Origin: an uncultured Litorivicinus sp.
GTDB lineage: Bacteria > Pseudomonadota > Gammaproteobacteria > Pseudomonadales > Litorivicinaceae
NCBI GenBank assembly: GCA_902558075.1
Contig: CACECO010000009.1
Span: 1-49,870, forward strand
Reading direction: 5' to 3'
DNA length: 49,870 nucleotides
Part shown: in pieces, positions 27,440 through 36,427 of the stretch
Numbering within the stretch: the stretch's first letter is position 1
How the letters are laid out: each line of letters starts with the position of its first letter
The notes under the pieces: generated by a model
What the model saw: the letters and a program-made list of their open reading frames with translations, nothing else
What the model was told of the DNA's origin: nothing
Database searches by the model: none
Made by a program: the position numbers and the translations under genes

Positions 27440-28297
27440 ATGGCTAATACGCTAGTTTCCGTTGATTGGTTACTCGAGCACCTTGATGATTCAAATGTCA
27501 TTGTGTTGGATGCGTCCTATCATCTGCCGACAGCGAAAAGGGATCCCGATGCTGAATTTGTGAAGCAACACATTCCAGGCGCTTTACGCTTTGATATCGA
27601 CGAGATCTCCGATCACAACGCTGCGCTGCCACATATGTTGCCTATGACCGATCGATTCGACGAAGCGATGCGGGATTTAGGGGTCGGTGCAGGGATGCAG
27701 GTAATTGTATATGACAGCCTTGGTTTATTTTCAGCGGCTCGTGCGTGGTGGATGTTCCGATATTTCGGTCACGATGACGTTGCTGTTCTCGATGGTGGTC
27801 TTCCAGCTTGGATCGGTGCAGGACAGGCGGTCGAATCTGGTCGAGGTCGAGTGATCCCGCCACCACATCCGTTCAAATCGCAAGCTCAATTGAATTGGGT
27901 CATCGATGCTCAAGATCTACTCGAAAACATCAAATCCAACGAGTATTTGGTTCTTGATGCCCGTGCTTATCCCCGGTTTCGTGGGGAGGTGGCAGAGCCG
28001 AGACCAGGGATGCGTTCAGGTCATATTCCCTACAGTGCAAATGTGCCGTTCAGTGATTTGTTAAACGCCGATAGCGGTTGTTTTCAGTCAAGTGAGGTAG
28101 TGCGAGAGCGGTTCGCTAAGGCAGGTGTGGATAATCGACCTGTGGTTGTGAGTTGTGGTTCTGGTATTACAGCTTGTGTCCTTGCGCTGGGTCTTGAACT
28201 TGCTGGGTTACCGGAGCCGAAACTCTACGACGGATCATGGTCGGAGTGGGGAGGTCGTGATGACCTCCCAATTGCCACCGGCGACTGCGCGTCATAG
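27440..28297 (+). CDS. sseA: 3-mercaptopyruvate sulfurtransferase (two rhodanese domains)
   Basis: 285 residues with two rhodanese domains. The first (about 1-130) has HIPGALRFDIDEISD and lacks the active Cys, as expected. The second carries the nucleophile Cys239 in SCGSGITAC, the loop type of mercaptopyruvate sulfurtransferases, and LYDGSWSEWGG. It transfers sulfane sulfur from 3-mercaptopyruvate to thiols or cyanide in the cytoplasm. An aagga site precedes the ATG. Its last 6 bp overlap the convergent thiolase gene. It lies 2.5 kb from the sulfite-handling genes. Confidence 0.92.
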   Translation: MANTLVSVDWLLEHLDDSNVIVLDASYHLPTAKRDPDAEFVKQHIPGALRFDIDEISDHNAALPHMLPMTDRFDEAMRDLGVGAGMQVIVYDSLGLFSAARAWWMFRYFGHDDVAVLDGGLPAWIGAGQAVESGRGRVIPPPHPFKSQAQLNWVIDAQDLLENIKSNEYLVLDARAYPRFRGEVAEPRPGMRSGHIPYSANVPFSDLLNADSGCFQSSEVVRERFAKAGVDNRPVVVSCGSGITACVLALGLELAGLPEPKLYDGSWSEWGGRDDLPIATGDCAS

Positions 28298-29473
28298 GTT
28301 CTCAAAGACGCAAGCAATGCCCTGACCACCACCAATACACATGGTAACTAATGCGAACCGGCCATTGATGCGTTGAAGCTCGTAAAGCGCTTTTATGGCG
28401 ATAAATGCACCTGAGCAACCGACTGGATGGCCCAGCGCGATCGCACCGCCATTTGGATTGGTTTTACCCATATCAAGATTGAGGCCTTTGGCCACGGCCA
28501 GCGCTTGAGCCGCAAACGCCTCATTGGATTCAATGACATCCATATCCTCTATGTTCAAACCTGCGTTTGCGAGCGCGCGTTGACTTGCGGGAATAGGTCC
28601 TTCGCCCATGATGTGATTCGGAACACCCGCTAGTGCATAGGATACAAGTCGCGCCATAGGCTGATGTCCGTCTTTTTCGGCTTGTGCCCGATTGGCCAGA
28701 ATGAGGAAGGCCGCACCATCATTGATCCCAGATGCGTTACCCGCAGTGACAGTGCCATCTTTCTTGAATGCTGGGCGCATTTTGGTCAGATCAGCGATCG
28801 TAGTTCCCGGACGAACATTTTCATCCGTATCAATCGTGATGTCGCCTTTGCGGGATGCCTTGATGATTGGAACGATTTGCTCTTCGAAGCGTCCTGCATC
28901 AATCGCTTCTGCTGCGCGCCGATGTGATTCGACGGCAAATGCATCCTGTGCTTCACGCGTTAGGTTCCATTTTTCAGCCAGATTTTCTGCAGTGATCCCC
29001 ATATGCCCAGCACCAAAGGGATCAGTGAGAGTTGCCACCATCAGGTCGATCATTTGCGCATCGCCCATTCGTTGACCGAAACGGAGGTTAGGAGACATGT
29101 AGCCACCTTTTGACATGACTTCAACGCCACCACCGGCGCCATATTGAATATCGCCAAGTAGGATTTGTTGAGCTGTATTCACAACGCCTTGCAAACCTGA
29201 GGAGCAAAGACGATTCACTGTCAGCGCAATGGATTCCATCGGCATGCCTGCAATCACGGCAATGCAACGAGAGACATAAGCAAACCGTGAATTGGTCGGA
29301 ATACAGTTACCGCACGTGAGGGACTCGAGTTTTGATGCTCCAACCCCCGACCGGCGGATTGCTTCTGCGAGAACGGTGGCTCCCAGTTCTTGAGGCTCAA
29401 ATGATGAAAGACCACCCCCGTATGACCCGATCGCACTGCGTGCTGCTGATAATACAACGACCTCAATCGACAT
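28292..29473 (-). CDS. Acetyl-CoA C-acetyltransferase (thiolase)
   Basis: 393 residues with the catalytic triad of biosynthetic-type thiolases: Cys90 in NRLCSSGLQ, His349 in ALGHPVGCSGA and Cys379 in MCIGGGQG. It condenses two acetyl-CoA to acetoacetyl-CoA or runs in reverse; a broader beta-ketothiolase role (BktB type) cannot be excluded. Preceded by a ggag site. A perfect inverted repeat 76 bp upstream may be its operator. No PHB synthase or reductase is nearby. Confidence 0.92.
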   Translation of the reverse strand: MSIEVVVLSAARSAIGSYGGGLSSFEPQELGATVLAEAIRRSGVGASKLESLTCGNCIPTNSRFAYVSRCIAVIAGMPMESIALTVNRLCSSGLQGVVNTAQQILLGDIQYGAGGGVEVMSKGGYMSPNLRFGQRMGDAQMIDLMVATLTDPFGAGHMGITAENLAEKWNLTREAQDAFAVESHRRAAEAIDAGRFEEQIVPIIKASRKGDITIDTDENVRPGTTIADLTKMRPAFKKDGTVTAGNASGINDGAAFLILANRAQAEKDGHQPMARLVSYALAGVPNHIMGEGPIPASQRALANAGLNIEDMDVIESNEAFAAQALAVAKGLNLDMGKTNPNGGAIALGHPVGCSGAFIAIKALYELQRINGRFALVTMCIGGGQGIACVFENL

Positions 29474-29548
29474 AGTTTCGCTCCGTCCGAATCCTGTACA
29501 TGTTCATGTGTTTGAAAAATAAGTGTAAGCCTAGGGTATCATCTTATG

Positions 29549-29563
29549 TTGTGCAGTGCACAA
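29549..29563. promoter_or_regulatory. Perfect inverted repeat upstream of thiolase, possible PhaR-like operator
   Basis: TTGTGCA-G-TGCACAA: two 7-base arms around one base, 76 bp upstream of the thiolase start. TGC-rich palindromes of this kind are operators of the polyhydroxybutyrate regulator PhaR in proteobacteria (family knowledge). The link to the thiolase is inference. Confidence 0.45.
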
Positions 29564-29629
29564 TATTTCCGTGAACCCTGATCGGAAGTCGTTTTGGCCT
29601 AGATCAGAAGCAATTAGTAAGGACGTTTC

Positions 29630-29854
29630 TTGCTGCATCCATTTAGTCGGGATTGGTTATCGATTACTCGTGGTGATTTGTTGTCTGGTTTAGTGGTTGC
29701 ACTCGCATTGGTTCTAGAAGTGATCGATCTGAGGATCATGGGTGCCTCTGGCATTCAAGAATTCGCCAGTTTTTCATCGGAAGTCAAACAACTCGCATGC
29801 TCGCGAATTCGACGACACCAACGCTGTTGGCTTGTTGAGCCCTGTGCTCAGTAA
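29630..29854 (+). pseudogene. N-terminal remnant of a SulP-family anion transporter
   Basis: From a TTG the frame reads HPFSRDWLSITRGDLLSGLV followed by VALALVLEVID, matching the start of SulP sulfate/bicarbonate transporters (first helix entry RGDLLAGLVVALALVPEAIAF in typical members; here the helix Pro is Leu). After about 45 residues family similarity stops and the frame ends at 29852-29854. A complete SulP has about 500 residues, so nearly all of the gene is gone. It lies between thiolase and the TauE exporter, next to sulfur genes. Confidence 0.65.
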
Positions 29855-29964
29855 TGAGTTGATGCTACTCAATTGGCAATAGCGAAGGACCCGATTAGAG
29901 AAAAAATCACTTTTCATCCTCAGATTGGACCTGGGTATATGATTACACCGACTTTTAAGATGGA

Positions 29965-30741
29965 TTAAAGATTCTTAAAGAGTTCCAGAGCTTCGAGGGT
30001 GAGGTCGATCAGTGCCACTGAGATAAGTCCGCATGTGAGGTGCTGAATGAAGTTTGCCGAAAATCGGTGAAATAAACGCGTACCAAGTGGAATTGCGACG
30101 GCAGCGCCGATGAGGAGTGAAGTAACAAGATTATAGTCGATGAGTCCACTGGAACCGAGAGTGACAGATACTGCAAGTGAGAGAATCAGTCCGATCGGAA
30201 TAGACGTCGCGACGGCGACCTTGATCGTAAGACCACCGCTGGTCGTCAGAGCCGGTACGACCATAACGCCACCACCAACACCTGTGAGCCCCATCAGAAG
30301 CCCGATTGTTCCGCTCATGTTTATCATCGGCCAATGGGAAATAATTGATTTGACTCGGGTACTTAGCAGTGCAGATAGAGCCAAACATCCGGCCAAGAGG
30401 ATGGCGATGATTAAACAGAATTCGAAAATGATGCCGCGGTGGTTGGTGGATAGGTATACCATCGAAATCGCGGTTACTAAAGTGATAGGAAGGCACACTC
30501 GAAGGAAGCTACGGGCTGCTCTCCAGTCTATGGAGCCCTGTTGTGCATGTCCGATGGTAATCATGATTTTTGAAATAAATGCAAACGCGCTTCCCGATGC
30601 GATCGCCACGATCGGTTCAATATGAAATACTGCGATAAGAGAGGGAATGACTAAAATTCCCGCTCCGACACCTGACCATAAAATCAGCAATGTGAAAAAA
30701 AAGCCGGCTAAGCACAAATCGAGGTTTAGTAGTTCTATCAC
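29965..30741 (-). CDS. TauE/SafE-family exporter, probable sulfite exporter
   Basis: 258 residues with about eight membrane helices in two halves. The first half carries LWSGVGAGILVIPSLI and the second GLTGVGGGVMVVPALT, the repeated glycine-rich signature of TauE/SafE. It is divergent from the sulfite dehydrogenase operon across 88 bp, so a shared regulatory region is likely. The pairing suggests sulfite or a related sulfonate-derived anion as substrate, complementing oxidation with export; this is inference from context. Confidence 0.85.
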   Translation of the reverse strand: MIELLNLDLCLAGFFFTLLILWSGVGAGILVIPSLIAVFHIEPIVAIASGSAFAFISKIMITIGHAQQGSIDWRAARSFLRVCLPITLVTAISMVYLSTNHRGIIFEFCLIIAILLAGCLALSALLSTRVKSIISHWPMINMSGTIGLLMGLTGVGGGVMVVPALTTSGGLTIKVAVATSIPIGLILSLAVSVTLGSSGLIDYNLVTSLLIGAAVAIPLGTRLFHRFSANFIQHLTCGLISVALIDLTLEALELFKNL

Positions 30742-30829
30742 CAGTAGAGGCCAATCGGTAGAAAGATTGTGATCATACCTTGAAACACAGCGAATATTTT
30801 CAGCCTGTTAGAGATAGCAAACGCCCACA

Positions 30830-33697
30830 ATGAAATCTCAACCAGTCATAAATACTCAACCGAAAGTCAGCGACGAGGTCCGTCAGACAACCTGTTATAT
30901 GTGTGCGTGTCGTTGTGGAATCAATGTGCATCTCAAAGATGGCGATATTCGATACATCGAGGGGAATAGGGATCATCCAGTCAATCGAGGAGTCCTCTGT
31001 GCCAAGGGATCTGCCGGGATCATGCAACACAACTCTCCCGCTCGGCTGCGCGCCCCCCTGAAGCGCGTTGGTCCTCGAGGATCCGGTCAGTTCGAAGAGA
31101 TCAGCTGGGTTGAGGCATTGGATACAGCGACACAATGGCTCGGTGATATTCGGCAGAAAGATCCCACAAAGCTCGCATTCTTCACAGGTCGCGATCAAAG
31201 TCAGGCCCTGACTGGATGGTGGGCGCAACAATACGGCACCCCCAATTTCGCAGCGCACGGCGGATTTTGTTCGGTTAATATGGCAGCGGCTGGTATTTAC
31301 ACATTAGGCGGTGCCTTCTGGGAATTTGGTAGTCCTGATTGGGAATTGACCCAACTGTTCATGATGTTTGGTGTCGCTGAGGATCATGATTCAAATCCAA
31401 TCAAAATGGGCATTGGGCTATTAAAAGATCGAGGTGTCCGAGTGATTTCGGTAAACCCTGTCCAGACCGGGTATTCGGCGGTCGCTGATGACTGGGTGTC
31501 GATCACGCCAGGCACAGATGGTTTGCTGATCCAATCGTTGATTTATGAACTGTTGCGAACAAATCAGATCGATCTCGACTATCTTATCCGCTATACCAAC
31601 GCTCCTTGGCTCGTGATCGATGCTCCAGGAACTGAAAAGTACGGACTGTTTGCGCGTAATGAGGATGGTGATCCCCAGGTTTTATGTAGAACAACAGGAC
31701 AACTGATTTCTTATCGAAGCCAAGGAATTATTCCGAATCTCACCGATGCGACAGTGGGTCCAGACGGCGTCCGTTTGGTGTCTGTTTTTTCACTCATGAT
31801 TGAGGCATGGTTGTCTGAGGAATTTGCACCTCAGAGTACTGAGAGCCGAACCGGGGTGCCAGCTTCTCGAGTGAAACAACTAGCTGCTGAGCTAGCTCAA
31901 GTCGCATTTGAGCAGGAAATTGAAATTCCGATTGAATGGACGGATTGGAAGGGCGAAAAACAGCAATCAATTAAAGGGCGTCCAGTTTCAATGCATGCGA
32001 TGCGTGGAATCTCGGCACATTCGAATGGGTTTCAGACATGCCGAGCATTACATATCTTGCAATTGCTGCTTGGAAGCGTCGACGTGCCCGGCGGATTTCG
32101 GTTCAAACCACCGTATCCGAAGTCTGTTGAGATGCATCCGAAGCCCGCTGGGCATGCCAATACCATTCAACCCGGCCAGCCGTTATCAGGAGCACCGCTT
32201 GGATACCCACGGAGTCCTGATGATTTATTGATTGATGATGAGGGTCGTCCAATTCGTATTGATAAAGCGTTTTCTTGGGATGCGCCATTATCGGTACATG
32301 GGCTTATGCATATGGTGATTTCAAATGCGCATGCTGGCGATCCTTATTCGATAGATCTCTTATTCATGTATATGGCAAACATGGCCTGGAATTCGTCGAT
32401 GAACTCAGCCGGTGTCATTGAAATGTTGACTGACATTGATCCCGAGACTGGAGGTTATAAGATACCAAAATTGATTTATTCCGATGCATTTGCGTCTGAA
32501 ATGGTCGCTTACGCTGATTTAGTGCTACCCGATACGACCTATCTAGAGCGGCATGACTGCATTTCTCTACTGGATCGTCCGATCTGTGAGCCCGATGCTG
32601 TCGCTGACGCGATCCGTTGGCCTGTGGTCGAATTGAAACGCGATGTGCGTGGTTTCCAGTCAGTGTTGTTGGATTTGGGCGCACGACTCGGGTTACCGGG
32701 AATGGTTGACGCGTCTGGTGCGCCAATGTACCACGACTATGCCGACTACATAATGCACCACCAGCGCAAACCAGGAGTGGGTCCATTGGCTGGGTTTCGG
32801 GGGACAGGGAACGAATCTGGTCGTGGAGAGCCCAATGCCAAGCAATTGGATGCCTACATTGAGAATGGCGGATTCTGGATGCAGGAATTGCCCGATGCAG
32901 CTCGCTACTACAAAGCACAAAACGCCGACTATCAGCAGTTTGCGGTCGAGATGGGGTTTTATGATGCGCCCGCACCCTATGTTTACCAGATCTACAGCGA
33001 AGAATTACAGAAGTTCCGATTGGCAGCTGAAGGCTTCGGATCAAAGCAACCACCAGAACACCTCCGTGAGCGTGTGCATCAAAGCTTCACGCCACTTCCT
33101 GAGTGGTACGCGCCATTCGAGGGTGCGATGGTCTCAGAAAGTGAGTTTCCGATTTATGCGCTGACACAGCGTCCGATGGCGATGTATCACTCTTGGGGGT
33201 CTCAAAATCCATGGTTGCGACAGATTCATGGCCACAATCCGTTGTTTGTGTCCTCGGAGATTGCCAGACAGCATGCAATTACTGATGGTGATTGGGTCTG
33301 GGTCCGCTCTTATCACGGCCGTATTAAAGTTCAGGCAGTGGTGATGCATGCATTGAATCCGAATACCGTTTGGACTTGGAATGCGATTGGGAAACGGAAG
33401 GGTGCATGGCAGCTGGATCCTGATGCACCGGAAGCGACCAAAGGATTTCTATTAAATCATCTGATTCACGAGTTATTACCGGAGCGAGGTGATGGTCTCC
33501 GATGGGCAAATTCAGATCCGATTACTGGGCAGGCCGCGTGGTACGACCTGAAAGTATCGATAGAAAAAGCTGATCCAGACGATCCAGGTGTCTATCCCGT
33601 ATTTCCAACTATCGAGGCGCCAGGAAATTTGTTTAAACCCCCATCGACCGTGACTTATGGCGTGCAGTTCCAGATCAAGAAAGGAGAGCGTTCATGA
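30830..33697 (+). CDS. soeA: Sulfite dehydrogenase (quinone) catalytic subunit SoeA, molybdopterin type
   Basis: 955 residues of the DMSO-reductase superfamily. The N-terminal [4Fe-4S] site is Cys22, Cys25, Cys29 and Cys57 (CYMCACRC, GVLCAKGSAG). Downstream are the molybdopterin-guanine-dinucleotide regions (FFTGRDQSQALTGWWAQQYG, HSNGFQTCRALHILQLLLG, VLPDTTYLERHD). There is no Tat signal, so it faces the cytoplasm, as known for SoeA. With the B and C subunits it oxidises sulfite to sulfate and passes electrons to quinone. Gene order A-B-C, subunit sizes and the adjacent TauE exporter support SoeABC over other cytoplasmic members of the superfamily; the substrate itself is inference. It overlaps soeB by 4 bp. 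Confidence 0.83.
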   Translation: MKSQPVINTQPKVSDEVRQTTCYMCACRCGINVHLKDGDIRYIEGNRDHPVNRGVLCAKGSAGIMQHNSPARLRAPLKRVGPRGSGQFEEISWVEALDTATQWLGDIRQKDPTKLAFFTGRDQSQALTGWWAQQYGTPNFAAHGGFCSVNMAAAGIYTLGGAFWEFGSPDWELTQLFMMFGVAEDHDSNPIKMGIGLLKDRGVRVISVNPVQTGYSAVADDWVSITPGTDGLLIQSLIYELLRTNQIDLDYLIRYTNAPWLVIDAPGTEKYGLFARNEDGDPQVLCRTTGQLISYRSQGIIPNLTDATVGPDGVRLVSVFSLMIEAWLSEEFAPQSTESRTGVPASRVKQLAAELAQVAFEQEIEIPIEWTDWKGEKQQSIKGRPVSMHAMRGISAHSNGFQTCRALHILQLLLGSVDVPGGFRFKPPYPKSVEMHPKPAGHANTIQPGQPLSGAPLGYPRSPDDLLIDDEGRPIRIDKAFSWDAPLSVHGLMHMVISNAHAGDPYSIDLLFMYMANMAWNSSMNSAGVIEMLTDIDPETGGYKIPKLIYSDAFASEMVAYADLVLPDTTYLERHDCISLLDRPICEPDAVADAIRWPVVELKRDVRGFQSVLLDLGARLGLPGMVDASGAPMYHDYADYIMHHQRKPGVGPLAGFRGTGNESGRGEPNAKQLDAYIENGGFWMQELPDAARYYKAQNADYQQFAVEMGFYDAPAPYVYQIYSEELQKFRLAAEGFGSKQPPEHLRERVHQSFTPLPEWYAPFEGAMVSESEFPIYALTQRPMAMYHSWGSQNPWLRQIHGHNPLFVSSEIARQHAITDGDWVWVRSYHGRIKVQAVVMHALNPNTVWTWNAIGKRKGAWQLDPDAPEATKGFLLNHLIHELLPERGDGLRWANSDPITGQAAWYDLKVSIEKADPDDPGVYPVFPTIEAPGNLFKPPSTVTYGVQFQIKKGERS

Positions 33698-34449
33698 CAA
33701 TGCTGCCGGAAGAACCGAGTGCAAAAAAGCTTGGGCTGGTCATTGATCTCGATATCTGTGTTGGGTGCCACGCTTGTGTGGTGAACTGTAAAGAGTGGAA
33801 TACTGGATCGGAGGGCGCTCCATTATCGGATGTGAATGCCTACGGAGCACAACAGACCGGAGCTTGGTTAAACAGAATCCACACTTTCGAGGTGAAAACT
33901 GATTCCGTCGCACAAGTGGTACATTTCCCGAAGTCATGCCTTCACTGCACTGATGCCCCTTGCGTGACTGTGTGTCCGACAGGTGCCTCATATAAACGCG
34001 TCGATGACGGCATTGTGCTGGTTAACGAAGATCACTGTATCGGTTGCGGTCTGTGCGCTTGGGCCTGTCCATACGGAGCCCGCGAAATGGATCCAGTCGA
34101 GCAGGTGATGAAAAAATGTACCCTCTGTGTCGACCGGATCTATAACGAGAATCTACCTGAAGAGGACCGTGTTCCAGCATGCGTTCGTACGTGTCCCACT
34201 GGGGCCCGAGCATTTGGTGATCTTGGAGACCCAGAATCTGATGTGAGCCAATCGGTTCGAGACCGCGGTGGCTTCGACTTACTGCCTGAACAGGAGACAT
34301 CCCCCGTCAATAAGTACTTGCCCCCCCGTGAGAAGCGTCATCTGGTTGCTTCAGATCGATCGCAGCCGGACTCTCAAACTGAGCTGCAATCGCCAGATGT
34401 CAACGGGTTTTGGGGATGGGTTGATTCCACCCTAACGAAATTGGGTTAA
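33694..34449 (+). CDS. soeB: Sulfite dehydrogenase iron-sulfur subunit SoeB
   Basis: 251 residues, DmsB/NrfC-like ferredoxin subunit with four [4Fe-4S] sites: CVGCHACVVNCKEWN, CLHCTDAPCVTVCP, CIGCGLCAWACPYG plus KKCTLC, and ACVRTCPTGARAFGD. It carries electrons from the molybdenum subunit to the membrane anchor. The start overlaps soeA by ATGA, giving tight translational coupling. The C-terminal 60 residues are an extension without cysteines. Confidence 0.86.
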   Translation: MTMLPEEPSAKKLGLVIDLDICVGCHACVVNCKEWNTGSEGAPLSDVNAYGAQQTGAWLNRIHTFEVKTDSVAQVVHFPKSCLHCTDAPCVTVCPTGASYKRVDDGIVLVNEDHCIGCGLCAWACPYGAREMDPVEQVMKKCTLCVDRIYNENLPEEDRVPACVRTCPTGARAFGDLGDPESDVSQSVRDRGGFDLLPEQETSPVNKYLPPREKRHLVASDRSQPDSQTELQSPDVNGFWGWVDSTLTKLG

Positions 34450-34463
34450 TGGAGATCAGTTGA

Positions 34464-35366
34464 ATGCGTCCTGCATGGTCAATTATTGTATTTACATCCT
34501 TGTCCGGTCTCGGTTTTGGCCTATTGTTCTGGTTTGGGCTTGGGTTCGTTGTTATCAATGAACTGATAGACGTCATCCTCTTCACCGTCCTCGGGGTCAT
34601 GGCGGTCTCGATCGGTCTTATGTCTTCGCTTTTGCATCTTGGGCATCCGAAGCGTGCGTGGCGAGCTTTATCGCAGTGGCGTTCGTCTTGGTTATCTCGC
34701 GAAGGCGTTTGTGCCGTTGCGACCATTCTTTGCACGTTCATTTACTCGGGGGTTTGGTACATCTACGGTGAGCGTCCGTCAGCCCTAGGTCTATTTATTG
34801 CGATATTGAGCCTGCTGACCGTTTGGACAACCGCAATGATTTACGCCAGCTTAAGGACGGTTTTACGTTGGTATCATCCGCTCACACCTTGGGTATATCT
34901 CGCTCTCTCGGTTTGCGGGGGATTGATCACTCTGAATGCGTGGGAGCAAATCATTGTCGGGCAGTCGAGTCTGATTGAAATCACAACAATTGGATTAGTC
35001 ATCGCTTTTGGGGTGAAGTCGATTTGGTGGAAACGTGCCGGAAGTCAGCAATCAGAATCAACGCCAGAAACTGCAACAGGTCTCGGATCGCTTGGTCAGG
35101 TCGATCTACTGATGTCCCCGCACACTGAAGAGAACTGGTTGCAACATGAAATGGGATTTGTCGTGGCGAGGCGGCATGTCTATCGACTGTCACAGATTGC
35201 AGTTGCACTGACATTTATTTTACCGCTGGCGCTGTTATGGTCTGGGATTTCCTGGTTAATCATGTTGATTCCAATCGTCCATTTCGCTGGAATTTTAATT
35301 GAACGTTGGTTGTTTTTTGCAGAAGCAAAACACGTCGTGACTTTGTTCTACGGAGAGCGTCACTAG
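34464..35366 (+). CDS. soeC: Sulfite dehydrogenase membrane anchor SoeC (DmsC-like)
   Basis: 300 residues with eight predicted membrane helices of the DmsC/anchor type. Seen: SLLHLGHPKRAWRALSQWR with SSWLSREG, the quinone-site region of this family. It starts 14 bp after soeB with a ggag site. It anchors the complex and passes electrons to ubiquinone. A cytoplasmic loop (about 192-222) is Ser/Thr-rich. Confidence 0.85.
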   Translation: MRPAWSIIVFTSLSGLGFGLLFWFGLGFVVINELIDVILFTVLGVMAVSIGLMSSLLHLGHPKRAWRALSQWRSSWLSREGVCAVATILCTFIYSGVWYIYGERPSALGLFIAILSLLTVWTTAMIYASLRTVLRWYHPLTPWVYLALSVCGGLITLNAWEQIIVGQSSLIEITTIGLVIAFGVKSIWWKRAGSQQSESTPETATGLGSLGQVDLLMSPHTEENWLQHEMGFVVARRHVYRLSQIAVALTFILPLALLWSGISWLIMLIPIVHFAGILIERWLFFAEAKHVVTLFYGERH

Positions 35367-35598
35367 TGAGATCCACGCACAAAAAGGTGGTGCAGTCACA
35401 TATTGGAAAAAATTCTTCCCGGTAAGTTGATCATGGGGATGGAATGCAGTCCTACGTTTTTAATGAGAGATCTGATGCACTCAATACACGATCGGTGGAC
35501 CAAGATGGTCGGATGTGACATCGGATCGCTGGTGGAGGCCAATTTCCTTGTTTGATAAGATTCGGCAGGCAGGGCGTGAATCATCTCGAATATCGCGT

Positions 35599-36108
35599 TT
35601 AGTGTTTGAATAGGCGAAATGGCCGAGGACCACGAAATATCATGAGTACGATTGATATGCATGCGGTGAGCAGATAGAACAGTAAAGTCCATCCAGGAAT
35701 CGAGAGCGTCAAGAACGTCCATTGCACCTCGGCGCAACTTCCAGAGCCCATGAGCATCGTTTGCAAGCTTTCTGTCAACGGAAACTGCTCGATCATGAAA
35801 TAGATATCCGGCCCGCACGCGGGCACTTCGTTTTCAGGGAGTGATTGTAACCATAGCTGTCTGGAGGCAAGCCACACACCAAGGGTTGAGCTTATGAAAG
35901 CAGCAAGCGAAAAAATGAGTCGCGACGTGTAAAACGGCAACATGTAGAGAAGGCAAGCGATGCCTATCAGAGCAAACGTGGCGCGTTGAGCCAGACACAG
36001 CGCGCACGGAACTAGACCGGTTACGTATTCCATATACAAGGCAGTTCCCAGTAATCCAGCACAGGTTAGGCCTGTCAAAAGTGCGAGTCGCGCACTGTAC
36101 GTCGCCAT
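35599..36108 (-). CDS. dsbB: Disulfide bond formation protein B
   Basis: 169 residues, four membrane helices. The first redox pair is Cys35-Cys38 (PCALC) in the first periplasmic loop and the second Cys98/Cys125 (PACGPD, GSGSCAE) in the long second loop; QR follows the CxxC as in quinone-binding DsbB. It reoxidises DsbA and hands electrons to quinone. No DsbA gene is in the window. Downstream stop is followed by the convergent soe operon end 230 bp away. Confidence 0.93.
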   Translation of the reverse strand: MATYSARLALLTGLTCAGLLGTALYMEYVTGLVPCALCLAQRATFALIGIACLLYMLPFYTSRLIFSLAAFISSTLGVWLASRQLWLQSLPENEVPACGPDIYFMIEQFPLTESLQTMLMGSGSCAEVQWTFLTLSIPGWTLLFYLLTACISIVLMIFRGPRPFRLFKH

Positions 36109-36166
36109 ACCGATCCTTTTAGCTTTTTAGAAAGTTTAGCTGAGGTTGACACATAAAGTCATGAGA

Positions 36167-36427
36167 TCACAAGTTGAACAAACGAGCGAACGCGAAGCGA
36201 TTGGCTTCTATTTTTTTGTCAGGCTCAGGACCTGAATACGAATCAACGCCCAATGTTACGACGTAGCAAGCAAACATAATGGCTTTGGGACTTTCTAACT
36301 TCTTGCAGTTACGCTTGCCCTTTTCGTAATACTGGCTAGTGCGTGATTTCAGCCCGAGCACAGACGCTACCTCTTTCTAGGTCATCTTGAGTGATTGTCG
36401 CCATACTTTAAATTGTGATGCTGTCAT
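36167..36427 (-). pseudogene. HTH-type transcriptional regulator broken by one TAG
   Basis: From an ATG at 36427 the frame reads MTASQFKVWRQSLKMT, then TAG, then KEVASVLGLKSRTSQYYEKG followed by KRNCKKLESPKAIMF and YVVTLG. Together this is a short HTH (Cro/C1-like) regulator of about 86 codons ending at 36167. The stop stands where the family has Gln (MTQKEVA), so it is a single C-to-T change. No second in-frame start with a good ribosome-binding site follows, so DNA binding is probably lost. Confidence 0.7.

Noticed and set aside
32415-33053. 212-codon minus-strand open frame
   Set aside because: It lies inside soeA, has no family character and is explained as the antisense shadow of that gene.
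36167-36427. TAG read as an amino acid (recoding), prompted by in-frame TAG in the HTH and GFA genes
   Set aside because: TAG ends intact genes such as gpgS and ggt, the other remnants carry TAA, TGA and frameshifts as well, so plain decay explains them.
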